Shown here piece by piece: positions 11,718 through 24,772 of a stretch of DNA of 64,000 nucleotides. The stretch spans positions 32,233,645 to 32,297,644 of the forward strand of contig JAJEKV010000002.1 of the NCBI GenBank assembly GCA_021234155.1, written 5' to 3'. The notes under the pieces are model-generated. The model was given only the letters and a program-made list of their open reading frames with translations. It was not told the DNA's origin and did not search any database. The first letter of the stretch is position 1. The number at the start of each line of letters is the position of its first letter. The position numbers were made by a program, and so were the translations under genes. This stretch comes from Isoetes taiwanensis. Taxonomy: Eukaryota > Streptophyta > Lycopodiopsida > Isoetales > Isoetaceae.

Positions 11718-13931
11718 TCCAAAATGCCAACAGAAGCTGCAATAATCAAAGCAGATGAAACCGCTGGTAAAGCTAGCTTGCCAGCACATGCATTAGTCCC
11801 TCCTTCAGTTGACACGGCGCAGCCATTTTCTGTTGCATTGCAAATTCACATTAGTTGAAAATTCAAATGCACAAAGATCTCCAGAAATAGAAAAAGACCT
11901 TAACATCCATACTGTTATATTTCTTAACAAGCACCTCCAATATGCAACATGCCCTTACTCTGGCCTCAAATCTCATGGCCTCTTTTCCTACAAACAGAGC
12001 TGAAATGGAAATCATAATGGGGCTTTTAGCATTTCAAGGCTGCATCTAAAGCTTTGCAATGTGAACACCTGATAACAACAATAGCTGAGGACCACTTCCG
12101 TAAGTCTCCTACTACAGGTACAAATGTCTGTTTAACAAGAATAAAAATGAAAAAAGTAACCTACGCAAGCCGATATTCCGGGTAGAACAAGTAAGGATTG
12201 ACTCCAAATACCACGAGCGCCCGACAAAAGATTGCAACTACTGCATCCACCAAAGTCACACTTCCACTTCATCTCATTTAGAGCAAGAAAGAATTAAGAT
12301 GGAAGTGCAAGACCTATCAAGTGAGCTACAAATAATAATAATTTGCTATGAATCGATTTAACACCTCTTATCAAGCTGGCCAAGAAATCACTAGCACCAG
12401 CAAATATGATGTAGATGAGACGGATGTGCAAGACCTATCGATTGAGATACCATTAACAATGCTTTGATGTACATCACATTATAATATGTTAGTGTGCAAA
12501 GACAACACACACAAGAAGTCCCAATTAGCTGCATGCTGTAGTTGCAATGACCTTCGCAATTTGGGGTCCCCAATGCAGCACATAAGAAAAACCCTTTTAA
12601 GTAGTTATCAGTTAGAACCCCTTTAGATAATGTCCCTTCATGGCAGTCCCAACAACCCAGCATCAATAGCTTAGAAAAAAAACTAGAAGATATTGTACAT
12701 GACCAGACAGTAGTTTGTATAATACATTTCGTTAGAAGAATTACACTCAGTCATAGACCATACCTGCAGTTACATCTATTGTACCAATTGCCTGACTGGA
12801 CACGAGTTCTCTGGAAGATTTACTCAAAAAAACCTCTTCCGCTACAAATGAAGTTGTCATATTAAGAAGTGGTATATTGAATGCTTTTGACACCATGTTA
12901 AATGCCGAAATAGATACACCTACGGCTGCAAGCTCAACCGCACCTTCAAAGACAAAGAATATATCATGTTGTAAACCATGGTATGCATAGATTGTTTACA
13001 TAGTTAAAATCACCGATCTCAAGATAAAAAGACAATCAACACAGGCTAAACAAACTAGATCTGGATGTGCCTTTAATTATTTTGAAGGTCATATCTACAT
13101 CAAGCACATCTGCAAATCAATCACCTGAAAGAAAGAAATGTGTTTTGAGTTTTCAAAACTCAATCCATCAATCTTAGCTACCAATTAGCTTAAGTTAGTA
13201 TAAAAGCAAGGCGTATGCTTGTATAAAAATGTCGCAATGGAAATTGCGTTCAAGCAAATTTGAAAAGCATAATGGTATCAAAATACAAAATACTTTTACA
13301 TTTTCCTCATCATCCGGCTTAACTACTTGGAAGTCCACAATTCATCTGAACTAATACAATTACCTATTCTTCCGATATAAGCTGTGTCTACCAATTGCAC
13401 AAGGGGTTCAATTGCTTGCGTAATAAGTGCAGGCAGAGCAAGAAAAGCTAATTCCCAAACAACACCCTCATTTTCTTTCTTGCCAATTGATTGACTCAGT
13501 GCAGTCCTGTCCAAGAAAATACTATAGGTTTCAGGAATAGTTCCAAATTTTCGTTTTTCTAAGCAAATTTTAATATTTACATTAATGGATAAAACAAGCT
13601 TACCTTGCAATATGTTGTCTCTGATATTGTCTAGCTTTTTGAGGAAGGCCTGTGCCTAACAGATTTATCTTAACCGATGTCCTCTGCAAGCTTCTGACTG
13701 ACTTCCAACAGCAACATGATGTATCACGATTTTTTTACAAAGCAGACGAAGGGAAGTTCTCTGGATTGGTTCAATCTAGTCATAAATATATGAATCCAGC
13801 CCAGAACATATCATGCAGAGTGCCATGTTTGGCCCAGATGGAAATTGCCATAGGCAATGGACTGCCGGGGCAAGAGTCAAATGGAGCCCTGGCCGTGCTA
13901 GGAGCTGCTTCGTCGCTGCCGTGGCCGCCAT
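11718..13931 (-). pseudogene. Plastid-type MATE transporter (DTX45-like), N-terminal exons
   Basis: MATE carriers of the DTX45/EDS5 group are 12-helix exporters, many of them in the plastid envelope. A start at 13,931 opens MAATAATKQLLARPGLHLTL, a plausible transit peptide. Exon 13,558-13,364 gives ELAFLALPALITQAIEPL and then TAYIGRIG, the signature first helix. Exon 12,943-12,764 gives AVELAAVGVSISAFNMVSKA and IPLLNMTTSFVAEE. Exon 11,829 onward gives KLALPAVSSALIIAASVGIL and then stops. Junctions 13,364/12,943 and 12,764/11,829 keep phase perfectly. The link from the first ATG to 13,558 is not resolved. After helix IV the protein is lost: a TAG follows GILEA and later MATE helices are absent. 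It may be a truncated copy or a gene fragment carried by a mobile element. It points away from the palindromic module at 14.3-14.66 kb. Confidence 0.75.
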
Positions 13932-14267
13932 AGCAAAAAAAAAATGCATAGAAAGGTTCACAGATAGAAAGGTTCCGACCAGCAAATCCAAGATAGAAAG
14001 GTTCACAGATTCGAGCTGTTGAATGCCCCAAATCGAAAAACGGGCGCGGGGGAGCTATTAAGCGTCCGACCAGCAACTCTAAACAGGTAGGTCACAAATT
14101 TGAGCTGCCGGATGCTCCACGCCTCAATCTGTACCAACAAGAGAATTGAGAGGCGATTTGCCTTCCTGCGGGCAGCAAACAAAGCGGCGTCACGACATGG
14201 CCGAAGCCATCGCCCTTCTCGGGGTTTAGATTCATATCTCTAGAATTTGGGGCTTTTGTTGTAGGCC
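13932..14267. other. Intergenic, possible leader of the MATE fragment
   Basis: This stretch is slightly more GC-rich than its surroundings. Two short direct repeats (AGATAGAAAGGTTC at about 13,955, 13,966-13,979 and 13,991) and CGACCAGCAA (13,977 and 14,067) are present. No recognisable coding sequence. Confidence 0.4.
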
Positions 14268-14670
14268 GTCCAGATCTAAAATGGACGGCCAGGATTAAAA
14301 TGTCTACACACACAATATCCGAGATGGACGGTCGAGATGTAATGCCCCAATTTCAAGGGTCGAGATTAAAAGCCCCAAATCAGGGGGCTATACCAGGTGT
14401 CACCTTTTGGACCGTCCATCTCAAAGATGGACGGCCGAGATCAATCTGTACCAATATTTTGGTACACCAACAAGAGGGATGCTTGGGGAGTTACGAGGTG
14501 GCACCGTCTGGACCGTCCATCTCAGAGATGGACGGCCGAGATCAATCTCTACCAACATTTTGTGGCATCAATCTCTACATCATTTGTGGCACTGCCAACA
14601 TTTGTGGCACTCAATATAATTGTATATATATAAGGATATATATATATATATACAAGTCTTTGTACTATGA
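14268..14670. repeat. Palindromic terminal module with TA tract
   Basis: Same family as 7042-7374 and 22,853-23,183. Palindromes of type CCGTCCATCT...AGATGGACGG lie at 14,412-14,434 and 14,513-14,535, with looser forms near 14,268-14,291 and 14,322. AAGCCCCAAA boxes precede them. The end reads CACTCAATATAATTG, then TATATATATAAGG, a TA run, and CAAGTCTTTGTAC. The mirror-image copy at 28,046-28,400 shares the TTGTGGCAC boxes, so these two are the closest relatives. Confidence 0.85.
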
Positions 14671-14697
14671 GAAGTGTTAAAATCGAGTGTTTTCTTT

Positions 14698-15215
14698 AGA
14701 CACAATTCCCCGAAATTCTGAAAGATTTTCATGAGATTCCCATAGATTTTCCTAGGTTTCAAAAGGTTGTTTCAAGATTCACCTAGATTCCCCATGATTC
14801 TATGTAGATACTCTTCGATTTCCATAGATTCTATGAAGATTCCTTTAGGTTCTCCAAAATTTCATCAAGATTCCCCTCGATTATTAAAGATTTTATGAAG
14901 ATTCCTTTAGATCCTATGAAGTCCCTTTAGGATCTTCAAGATTCCATCAAGATTCTCCTAGATTTCCAAAGATTCTCTAAAGATTCACATAAATTCCCCA
15001 AGATTCTATGTAGATTCTCATAGACTCTCTAAGATCCTAAGAAGATTTCCATAGATGCTCAAATATTCTATCAAGATTCCCTTCGATTCCCTTAGATCCT
15101 TTCGATATTCCCCTAGATTCCTAAAGATTGCCCCAAGATTCACCTAGATTTTCCACGATTCTATGTAGATTCTCTTGAATACCCTCTGATTCTATGAAGA
15201 TTCCTCTAGGTTCTC
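14698..15215. repeat. AGATTC minisatellite array (A2)
   Basis: This is the longest array in the AGATTCC orientation. Units such as AGATTCCCCTA, AGATTCACCTA and AGATTCTCATA repeat with about 11-base spacing, with drift. It begins about 30 bases after the TA/CAAGTCTTTGTAC end of the preceding module. Confidence 0.85.
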
Positions 15216-17560
15216 AAAGATATAAATTGCCTATCGATACTGCACTCTAATTTGGTGAAATGATAAAAGTTTTTAGCAAAATGAGATAACTATTTCCAAA
15301 CAACCGATTTAATGGTTTCCAAACAGGTTGAAGCATTGTTAATTTGGCAGATATTGCCCTCATTGAACCATATTTGTTATCCGAACATGTGCCATGTATT
15401 TGTTAACAAAGGGCAAGCATCTAAATCAAAAACACAAGACCGCAAATTATAAAAGTTTTATACTGATCAGATTTTTATGCATGCTGTTGCTGGCCCCTCT
15501 ATCTTGCACCTTTATCTTCTACCACTAATGCGTCATTTTTACCACTAGCGCGTCATTTTTTTATCATTTATTAAAAAAATATTATGCGTGTATTGAGTTA
15601 AGCAAATGCATCGGTGAGTCTTTGATCCGAACTGCGCATGATATCTCACAACACGTGAGACAACTCATCTCAAAGTGGGTTCGTATAATCGAATTAAATA
15701 CCGCCTCAAAATGCAATAATTTGCAGACTCTAAATCCACTCCATTGCATATTTCAACACAGGTGAGATCTCTGGCCACTAAAATGCCAATTCGCCGGGCA
15801 TAGTGTTATTTGCCATCTAATAAATGAGAACAAAAAGAAATAAGAAATAGACGTTCTATGTATTAGACTCAGTCTTAGAGGATTTCCCTGTAGACAATAT
15901 TTACTGTATATCTTGATGTGCCAACATCTATGGAAGCGTCTCCATCCTTCGATGGAATAAGTACCTTTATGCCTTAAATTCCTTCAACTCTCGATAGTTC
16001 CACATAGAATTGTCTGTGACAGAATACTGCATTTGGCAAATAAAAAACGACCATTTGCAAGTCTTTAATATATGTTGGGCATATCTCAAATATATGTTGG
16101 ACAGTGGTTGGGCATATATTGGACATATGTTGGGCAAAAATGTTGGAAATATGTTGGAGACAAATGTTACACAATCTTCATTATATGTTAGCGGACCTAG
16201 ATGGCCTTGAAGCAAAGACGGGATGCCGAAGGTGCAAATTCGGCATTAGATAACTTGAGAAATCTGATTGCAGAGCTCGGCCATTGCGGCTTCGTCCCCT
16301 ACCGAGCAACAGAGACATCGAACATGTCGGCATTTAATTTCCTCATTTATTTCAATGACTTTTATTCAATGAATGAGATCAAATCTTAAAATTAAACGGC
16401 TTGAATGTGGCCACCTTAAAATGTTTTAACGTACGTATCACTAAGATGTAAACAATGATACATTCTTCAATGCGGTTAATATCAAGACCTATAGATTATG
16501 CTAAAAGAAGCTATAACCATAAACATGACATCTCAACATCAGAACTCAAATCACAAAACTCCTTGATGTAGCCAAGGAGTTTCTTGCTACTGTCTTTCAA
16601 GAACACCCTATGCCGATGGAACTATTATTGTAGTTCGATAAGTGTTGCATGGAGTTGGTTCACACTTATTCCAATAAGTAGCAAAGCAAGAGCCTTCCAG
16701 TGTTTAGAGAAGCCAATATAATGAGCATGCTATGTCACAAATAAACAATTAATACCAAAGTTTAATGTTTAACTGTTTTTTTTTCATTCAAAGAACCACC
16801 CAAAAAATGCATGCATTTTTCAAACCAAGCAACTAATACATAAGGCATCCACTTTAGTTTCGCTTCCAGATGCTCTTGCTCCACTGTTTGAGCTTTCAAA
16901 CAATGCCTACAACAAAATTCCAAGGAGGATGCTACATATCCAAAACACCGCCTTGGTAAATGAAGGACCCTTCTATTGAAAGGAATTGAAGCCAATCTGC
17001 TCATGCCCAACCATAGCCATAGCCAAATTCTTCCAGTGCCAAATGCATTTTGTTTTTCCAACTACATGATTAATCTGCAAACTTCAGCGCCATTATTTCA
17101 AATGAAAGTTAAAGTTTGCATAGAATCTAAACCTCCACCATGAAGAAACCAAAATTTGTGTCCGAATTATATTCATCAAAGGGCTTGTTCCCTTACAGAT
17201 TATAGCTTCTGAATCATGTTCACTGTTTGCAAAAAGAAAGAAAAAGCTGGGTAGAACCATTGCTAGAAATTATAGAGGCATCTTTTTTATCCATCACTTG
17301 TAGGTTCTTCAAGATTCTCAATTAGACTCTATATGTTGGTATATCTCATGCATCAAGATTTAAATTTGAGGCCTGACATTTGAGATGTGAACATTCCCTC
17401 ACATTAAGATCCAATTAGCTTTATCATGATCTTCAAAGCTTTATCATGATCTTCAAAGCATGAAGATCTCCTATGATTTTAATAGAATTCCACTAGGTTT
17501 CTTGAGTACTTCTTTGGCTCCCCAAGAATTGTACAAAGTTTATCATAGTTGATTGTATTT
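15216..17560. other. No gene recognised; minor repeats
   Basis: AT-rich. It holds a 20-bp tandem pair at 15,521-15,560 (ACCACTA(A/G)(T/C)GCGTCATTTTT), a cluster of ATATGTTGG repeats at about 16,068-16,160, and a 22-bp tandem pair AGCTTTATCATGATCTTCAA at about 17,418-17,460. Open frames at 15,967-16,389 and 16,762-17,061 match no family I know. Confidence 0.5.
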
Positions 17561-17561
17561 A

Positions 17562-17775
17562 GGGACCATGTAAAGTTAAGTGCATCTGTACTGGGCAACC
17601 TTGTTGAAACCTTGTTAAAGCCAACAACTTTAAACGAACGGCCAAACATTTCTCCTGTACTTAGGGACGATGTGAAGTTAAGATGTCTATCTATACTGGG
17701 CAACTTTGTCGAACCTCATTGAAATTTTGTTGAAACCAACAATTTTAAACAAACGGCCAAACATTTCTCCTAGAA
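17562..17775. repeat. Tandem duplication, unit about 107 bp
   Basis: Two adjacent copies share AGGGAC(C/G)ATGT(A/G)AAGTTAAG, TACTGGGCAAC and a shared end ACGGCCAAACATTTCTCCT. They differ at several bases and by a short indel. No coding content recognised. Confidence 0.8.
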
Positions 17776-18550
17776 TGTCCAAAGAATGAAAAGAAGTCGT
17801 ACTCTGTGCACATTCAATGTGGCCAAGTGCTTGAATAAACTATAATTTTTGCTCGAATACAAACTTGCTACTTGTTCCCTGTATCCCTGTCAGTGCTGCA
17901 ACAGTATTTGCTACAACCATTGAACTGCTATCAGAAATCAAATCCTACCTGTCTTCAGCCAATTCGGCATTAATGTGATCCAACTTTGGAACACACGTAG
18001 CTGTTTTACGAACATATGAAGCTTCATCCTGTTTTTACAGGAATCAACCACAAGTAAAAACTGAACCGGGTACAAAGATAGTAATTTTGTCTACTCGAAT
18101 GCACCTAGAGCTCTCTGTAAACTGCAACAAAGCTATCCAAGTCATAGAAACACTGTCAAGACTTAAAACACATCGAGTTGTTTCAATTTTAGCCAGCATA
18201 AAGCAAATACAATCTGGATCAAACAAGTCAAAGAAGGATCGATAAGAAAACAAAGACCTTTCATGCATGCATTGGTGCATTCTGCCCTGTCATTCCAAGG
18301 TGCGGATAGCATGCAATTCATCATTTTCTGAATCTAACAATACAAATGAATTTAAAATTTCATGAAAGAAAATTACAATGCAATGCTGGCGTCTAAAAGC
18401 CCTATTGCTCCTGCAAGAATTACCTACGAAATGTGCTGCAGCTAAAGGATAGAAACTCACATCATCATTAGAGACTCACACCGTCATTGGAAAACAAAGA
18501 GGCCTATCATTCTTCATATCTGATCTTTGTATCACATTAGACTGTTCAAT
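17776..18550. other. No recognisable feature
   Basis: This stretch lies downstream of the SH3P2-like fragment. It may contain introns or degraded 3' exons of that gene, but no family motif could be identified. A minus-strand segment at about 18,552-18,664, flanked by AG and GT, is exon-like but unrecognised. Confidence 0.4.
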
Positions 18551-18696
18551 CTAGATCTTACCAGCAAATTGGCAAGAGCCGGCAGATTTGCAGTCAATCT
18601 ACAATACGTCTTTGGCATATGAAAGCTCCGGTTCAAACCCAACCGAATTTTGACATCAGCCCTATAAGCATACATTGAATAAATCAACTCAAATAC

Positions 18697-19325
18697 CAGC
18701 ACTATGACTCCCTGCATTGCCATAACATATTCCAGCTTTGGCAAGAGCACCGTTGGCACCAGAACTTTCGGTTGCATATTTTCGGCAGTCCTCAGCAAGC
18801 TTTGTTCCTGACATCAGTTTATATACTTTCGCTCACAACACATAACAAGTGCGGAGATTATTGCAAAAATACCAACTTCAAGTTGTTTTGAGCTTGTTGT
18901 TATAAGACCTTCAACTCCTTTCCTCTGAAAGTGCTGCAAAACCGAGACAAATAATTTATTATTCCAACATTTTGGTCATTATCTTAGAGAACCAAATTAA
19001 CACTTTATAAAACATCAAGCATTCCTGTATATCAGACCTTGCCTGCCCGGGTAGAGTTAAATAATCTTTCAAGTTGTTCATACCTTTGAAGCTCTGCCTC
19101 GTTAGTGACTATAACATCATTCCCTTGAGGCCCTTCATGTCCTTTGAACTTCAGAACAACCTATCATCCTATACTTTCTTTAGGAACAGCATGGAACAGT
19201 AAAACAAAGCATCAGAAGAGGAACATGGCAAATAAATATACCTGTTGTTGTTGCTTAGCAACTTGTTCACGAAGTTTATTGGCTTGTTTCCTGAATCTCT
19301 CCATATTAAGCTCATGGAAGGACAT
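18697..19325 (-). CDS. SH3P2-like BAR-domain protein, 5' exons
   Basis: Plant SH3P proteins join an N-terminal BAR domain to a C-terminal SH3 domain and act at the plasma membrane, clathrin vesicles and autophagosomes. Four exons splice in phase on the minus strand. 19,325-19,242: start codon, then FRKQANKLREQVAKQQQQ. 19,160-19,038: VVLKFKG through EAELQRYEQLERLF and STRAGK. 18,933-18,873: HFQRKGVEGLITTSSKQLEV. 18,807-18,697: GTKLAEDCRKYATESS and LAKAGICYGNA. All four follow the family order and all boundaries are GT/AG. Exon 3 lacks about three residues seen in relatives. The rest of the BAR domain (family motif around GAPLEDAR) and the SH3 domain are not found in the following 1 kb. It could be the 5' end of a gene with long introns, or a captured fragment. 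Confidence 0.75.
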
Positions 19326-19892
19326 CCGTAGGACCAAATCTTTCCCTTAAACTGCTTCCTTGAATGATGGCAGCATTGTTATCACCATCTTTTAATTTCA
19401 TGGCTTTAGCTCCGTTTGCTGCTCTCCCAAATGACCGGAAATTTGTCACCACATGTATATAAGAAAGATATCTCACCAATATCTTTGGTCTTCAAACAGA
19501 TCAAGTTGCACAGTTCCCCTTTGTTGACACAGAAAATTTGCAAAGCCATTCCTTGTTAAGACGCAATGAACTAAAGGCTATACCTGCAAACATATTGAAG
19601 GCATGAGGAAGGCTTGAATCAATCTGATAACATCTTGAACCCATATTGTCATTTTCGTTGAAAGGAGATGTGGACCCAACCTGTAAATATTCTAAGCTGA
19701 CGAAACACAATATAAAATAAACTCTAAGCTGACAGTTACAGTGAAGCACAATCGTTTTAGACACAATCGTTTTAGACATAAGGTTTGCACTTTATCTGCA
19801 TGAGGATCAATCCAAAGAGCAAAGACAAACCTTACTCGGGCTCATTACTATAACAAATCTGGTAGCATCAGAAAAATGCCTCTTTTAAGCGT
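19326..19892. other. Upstream of SH3P2-like start; no feature
   Basis: No recognisable promoter element or exon. The minus-strand open frame at 19,501-19,779 is not family-like. An 18-bp direct repeat (ATCGTTTTAGACACA type) lies at about 19,750-19,778. Confidence 0.4.
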
Positions 19893-20211
19893 GCTATTCG
19901 TTCCAACTTCCATGCTACATCTGAGGGCATACATATAAGGGCGTACCTTTTTATAAATCTAGAAATCCTTGATATTCGTACAACAATTTGCCAGACATCC
20001 TATATGAAAGTTCCAAAATGTCCTGATGCAACGATGTGACTTGGCAACTTATGTTGTGGGAAATACTTCCTGGAAAAGTTTGGAAATGAAGGTTAGGTAC
20101 CCTTAGCAAATCAGTGGAATTGCACTGCAAAATGAAATACAAAAGCCTCTACTAATTTTCCTGACTTAGAAAGTCCATCAAGTGTACAAAATGATGTCTG
20201 GACCAGGAAAA

Positions 20212-20590
20212 TTAATTTGGCACGAATGCTCCCTGCAGTCCCTCTTTAAAAAGCTCATAGGCTTGCTTATGCTTGCCTGCCTTGACATAAACTTCCATCA
20301 CGCAATTATATGTAAATGTAGTATGAACAAAACCAATCTCACGATGCCCACTCAAACAATGCAAAAGGAGAATGCGGATCGGCCATAGACCATAGCGCCT
20401 TGCCAAGACTATTGGGGTCTAGTCTTTCCCGACACTCTTTCATGGCATCTTCCATGCTTAATCTTGGACCTAGCGTGCACCAACTCATATCTTTGTTTAA
20501 ACTTTTAACGGATGGATTCGAAAAATTTGTCTCGGTATAAGCACATGTTTCCAAAGTTTGTAGAAGGGATATGTACTGGGGCGTGTGCAT
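20212..20590 (-). pseudogene. P-class PPR protein fragment (copy 2)
   Basis: The minus strand opens with ATG at 20,590 and reads through SLGKALWSMADPHSPFALFE to FEWAS. It then shifts frame and continues TTFTYNCVMEVYVKAGKHKQ and AYELFKEGLQ, a clear 35-residue PPR motif (antiparallel helix pair). P-class PPR proteins act on organellar RNA. The shift falls at ATCGTGAG, where a single CTG (ATCTGGTGAG) would restore a continuous Ser-Gly-Glu reading, so the break may be a sequence error. Beyond this single repeat no further PPR motifs follow, so the gene is a fragment in any case. Confidence 0.65.
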
Positions 20591-22395
20591 TGCATATGAA
20601 ACAGATGAAAGCGTTAAAAGGGAAGATCAATTACAAAACAAATGAAGCAAATGAAAAGGGAAGATCAAATATGAACTTACACAGATGACCCAAGGGAAAA
20701 GATGTTGCCATTAGTGTGCTGTCGTGATTGAAGCTGAGAATCCAAGGAACATAGCAAAAACACAACTGTGCCCTAAGCACCAAACTGTGGATCTACAACC
20801 AGAAAACTGACCACATCTCCCTTACCATGGTACTAATTCATAGGTGTGGGCTTGAATAGGCAAGCCAGAGATCGAAATCCTTAGAAGGATCCAGTAGCAG
20901 AAACTAGAGTAAGCATCTGCTCCAACACCGCTGGCATGAGGCCCTGCTTGGGAAAAAAACAAACGGCATAAAGCCTAGCTTCAAAGGCTTCAGATACATT
21001 CGCATACAAAAGACCCATCTTTGGGGTCTGCAGCTGCATCAAGGCTGAAGATCTTGCAAAAGGCTGCCGCATCAAGTTATCAAAGTCCTGTGCAAGAGCA
21101 TGCAGATCATTAGAACTCAACTATTAAGGCCAATGAAATGCGTCTGACAAATTCTTGTAGCATTTATCATGCAGAAATGCGTCCAAATCTCTAAATATGT
21201 CACATTATACTGCCCCTTCTAAATATTATAAATGGAAAGTAGCCACTCCAATGCAGATTACAAACCTGGGCCATCTTACGGCGTGCTAGAAGACTTTTAT
21301 GCAGTAAGCATCTAACCCGACGGACAAAGGCCATGTTTGCAGCATTGACCATGCAAAAAATGCGTCGCGAGCTCTAAATAGGTCGCATTATCGCCTCTTC
21401 GAATCTTAATGAAAAAGGCGGAGACAAATGCACATGTGAAATGGAAAGTGGCTACTTGATTGCAACTTACTTGGGCCCTATTACCCGGTGTTTCTGAGAA
21501 GATTTTGGAGGAAGTGGCCACATTCAACTAATTAAGGAGAGTATTTTACATAATGCATCCACCTTCATGGCCATTCACAAACCGCCCTTGAATCACATCC
21601 AACTACAACTAGCAATTTAGGCAGGGGCTAGATTCATAGATTAAAGCCCAACAACACTCAAAAATATGCATCACACTAAATCAAAGTCATCACTTGAATA
21701 TTCAAAGAAAAACATCGACTTCTAATAATCATGCATGCTAAAACAGTTCTTGGTGTGTGCCCCATAAACGGCACAACAACATCGAATGCCAAAGCCACAA
21801 TTATTTTGGAATATTAAAATGCAAAAGCAAATTATATCATAAAAAGCAATACGAATAAGAGCATTTGGTACTCCAAAACGGTATTCTAATTAAAGCTTTA
21901 AATCTTCCGGCCGACATTGCATCAAATGAGTGGATAATTGATCGCTCAAGACTTTAGCCATCACGAGGTTCAAGCATATTTAAGGCAAAAAAACTCGTGT
22001 ATCACGCCACGAAGGTCACACAGCTGACCCATCTTGAATGTCGAGTTATCGCTCTCGTGGTGCTTTCGGAACATGCAAAAGCGGCTTGCGGCTCACGGAC
22101 TTCATTGGTTGTTCTGACAAAAGATTCCCAGCGGTCATCTATTCGAGAATCTTCTAAGGAAGCCATGAGCAAAACCCGATGCGGACAAAGACAAACCTCC
22201 TCGAACTGCACAAACACCGATTGGGTCCCTCAAAATATTACAAAACCAATCGTATCTACAACCTCAACCCATCAAAGATTCTTTGCCAGAGCATACCCAC
22301 AATCAAACGATTTTTTAACAGAGCATATTCACCAAGAATACACATCAAGGAGTGCAAAATGTAAAGATGAAAGAGGCTAATCCATACCAGGTGGA

Positions 22396-22618
22396 ACCGT
22401 GCCTGTTAGATTGTTGCCATGCACCTCAAGAACCGTGATCTGATAGGACCGGTCAACATATTGGAACTTACATCCAAGTGCTTAAGATTGGTAAGGTTGC
22501 CCAAAGAGAAGAGGAATAGTGCGTTAATCTTTGCCATTAAGCTTGTTATTCTGGAAATTGGCCGCACTACCGCGGCATATCGAGCCAACATTGAAAAAAC
22601 AAGAAGAGAACCGAACAA
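22396..22618 (-). pseudogene. LRR receptor-like protein fragment (copy 2)
   Basis: The minus strand encodes SLGNLTNLKHLDVSSNMLTG, then (after a frame change) GNNLTGTVPPG, ending at a GT donor near 22,392. This is the extracellular LRR block of a plant receptor-like kinase or receptor protein. Kinase, membrane and signal-peptide parts are absent. Duplicate of 6549-6811. Confidence 0.6.
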
Positions 22619-22852
22619 AACGGACCTATAAATGAAGGTATATATTTAGACAACACAACAATGTAGGAAACCTCGTCAATGTGTGGCCGCCCAATCCGCC
22701 ATAGCCTTCAACCATAGCCATGGAAAAAAATCACTCCAAGTTTGCTTGAAGAAGGCTCGACTCGCGACTTTTTTCTTAAGGAGAGGCGACCAATGTGGTC
22801 GGATTAGCTTTGGCGGGCTTCGGCTACTTGCGTATCAACATGCCGGAATCAC

Positions 22853-23530
<678 letters not shown>

Positions 23531-24540
23531 GGTCAAGGAAAGTGCAAAGAAAGGACAACCATTAATGAGATAGCTAAAGAATCGTGTGGCAGAATATTTT
23601 GAAAAATAAGAAGGCAAAACGTAAGTGCACATTTATTGCACAAACGTGGCATTTTATGTTGTATCTTTGACTTTGGGTCACAAAAAACCATGACGTGGCA
23701 TATGGCATTAAAAGAGAACATTCTCGAACCTGGTTATCCACGCACAGGGAAATTTTGAAAGCGGAAGCAAACTTAGCAAAGCATTCCGGCCGTTTTTCTT
23801 TTCCTCCTCTCAGGCTTGCTTAAGCGGTTCGGACGAGCAAGCAAGGATGCTTGAAAAATATGGCAAGCGGTTTGTCTTCTGCTGGTTAGCGCCCTATCAC
23901 TTCCTATCAGCATATAATTTGGAGCTCCGTTTGCTTTTTTTAGCCAGCTACACCAATTGTATTTGGTCTGACTAATGCGACATGCAGCTCGTAATCTTCC
24001 TAATCTTTTTTCTTCTCTTAGGAACCACTTAATCCACCTCTATAAACCCCCTTTTCCGAAAGAAATTCCTCGTTTTCTTCTTAGGTCTTTGCTTGCCGAA
24101 CCTTCTGTCTGGGTCTTCCGGTTTTTGGATCCTCGGATCGAGCTTCGAAGTGGTCCCATTGCTTTGATTTGATCTGTGTTTTAGTGGGCCTTCATAACCC
24201 AACTGCTTTATTTTGGTCCTTTCCTGCAGTAATCACTTATTGTATAAAATATATCTAGGTTAATTTTTTGCCATAATTCGCATATTTAGTTAGGCTTCTG
24301 ATTTATATTCATCTTTGTTTTGCAGAAAGGGTTTCGCAAACTTCTATCTATTATATGTATGACGTGGTATCTTAGGAGCAAAACCGCTTTGTTGATTTTG
24401 TGTTTTCACAAAGAAATGGTTTGACGATGTTGGGGTCGGCCCGACTTAAGGATAAAAATTAAAAAGTAAGCCTTGAAAATATCTTTCAGAAAAGGTACTT
24501 GCCCGTAAAAAGGGCATTGTAATATCTGTCTCTATTTTCT
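23531..24540 (+). other. Possible 5' leader; unrecognised open frame
   Basis: An open frame at 23,975-24,172 (65 codons, basic, with the sequence EIPRFLLRSLLAEPS) follows a CTATAAACCCC box. Its product is unknown. The strand agrees with the exon-like block to the right. This could be the first exon of a plus-strand gene running away from the TA tract. Confidence 0.25.
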
Positions 24541-24545
24541 CTAGG

Positions 24546-24772
24546 ATTGAACAAATCGGGGATTGCCTCTCAGTGCGGGATGACGTTGCAATCTTGGAAG
24601 TTAGCGATTTCAAAAACTTCGCCCGGGTTTATTAACCAAGTAATTGAGGAGATTTTACTGCTGCAAGCGTTGAATATGATGCAGGATAATTCGGCTCGGC
24701 TAGTTTTCGAGCATGTCGGCCCTTCAAAATTTAAAGTTTTGCTCTGTTCTGTTGCGAGAAGCCAAATTTACT
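24546..24772 (+). CDS. Exon-like segment before the 190-bp triplication
   Basis: A CTCTAG acceptor-like site at 24,539-24,544 precedes an open reading. In one frame it gives QVIEEILLLQALNMMQ, in another CLSVRDDVAILEVSDFKNF. I cannot tell which is real and recognise neither. It runs directly into the triplicated unit. Confidence 0.25.

Noticed and set aside
13776-14076. Several overlapping open frames on both strands near 13.8-14.1 kb
   Set aside because: Only the minus frame starting at 13,931 fits a transit peptide upstream of the MATE exons; the others are frame shadows in GC-richer DNA.
16068-16160. Telomere-like or satellite repeat (ATATGTTGG)
   Set aside because: Only about six irregular copies and no match to the TTTAGGG telomere unit.
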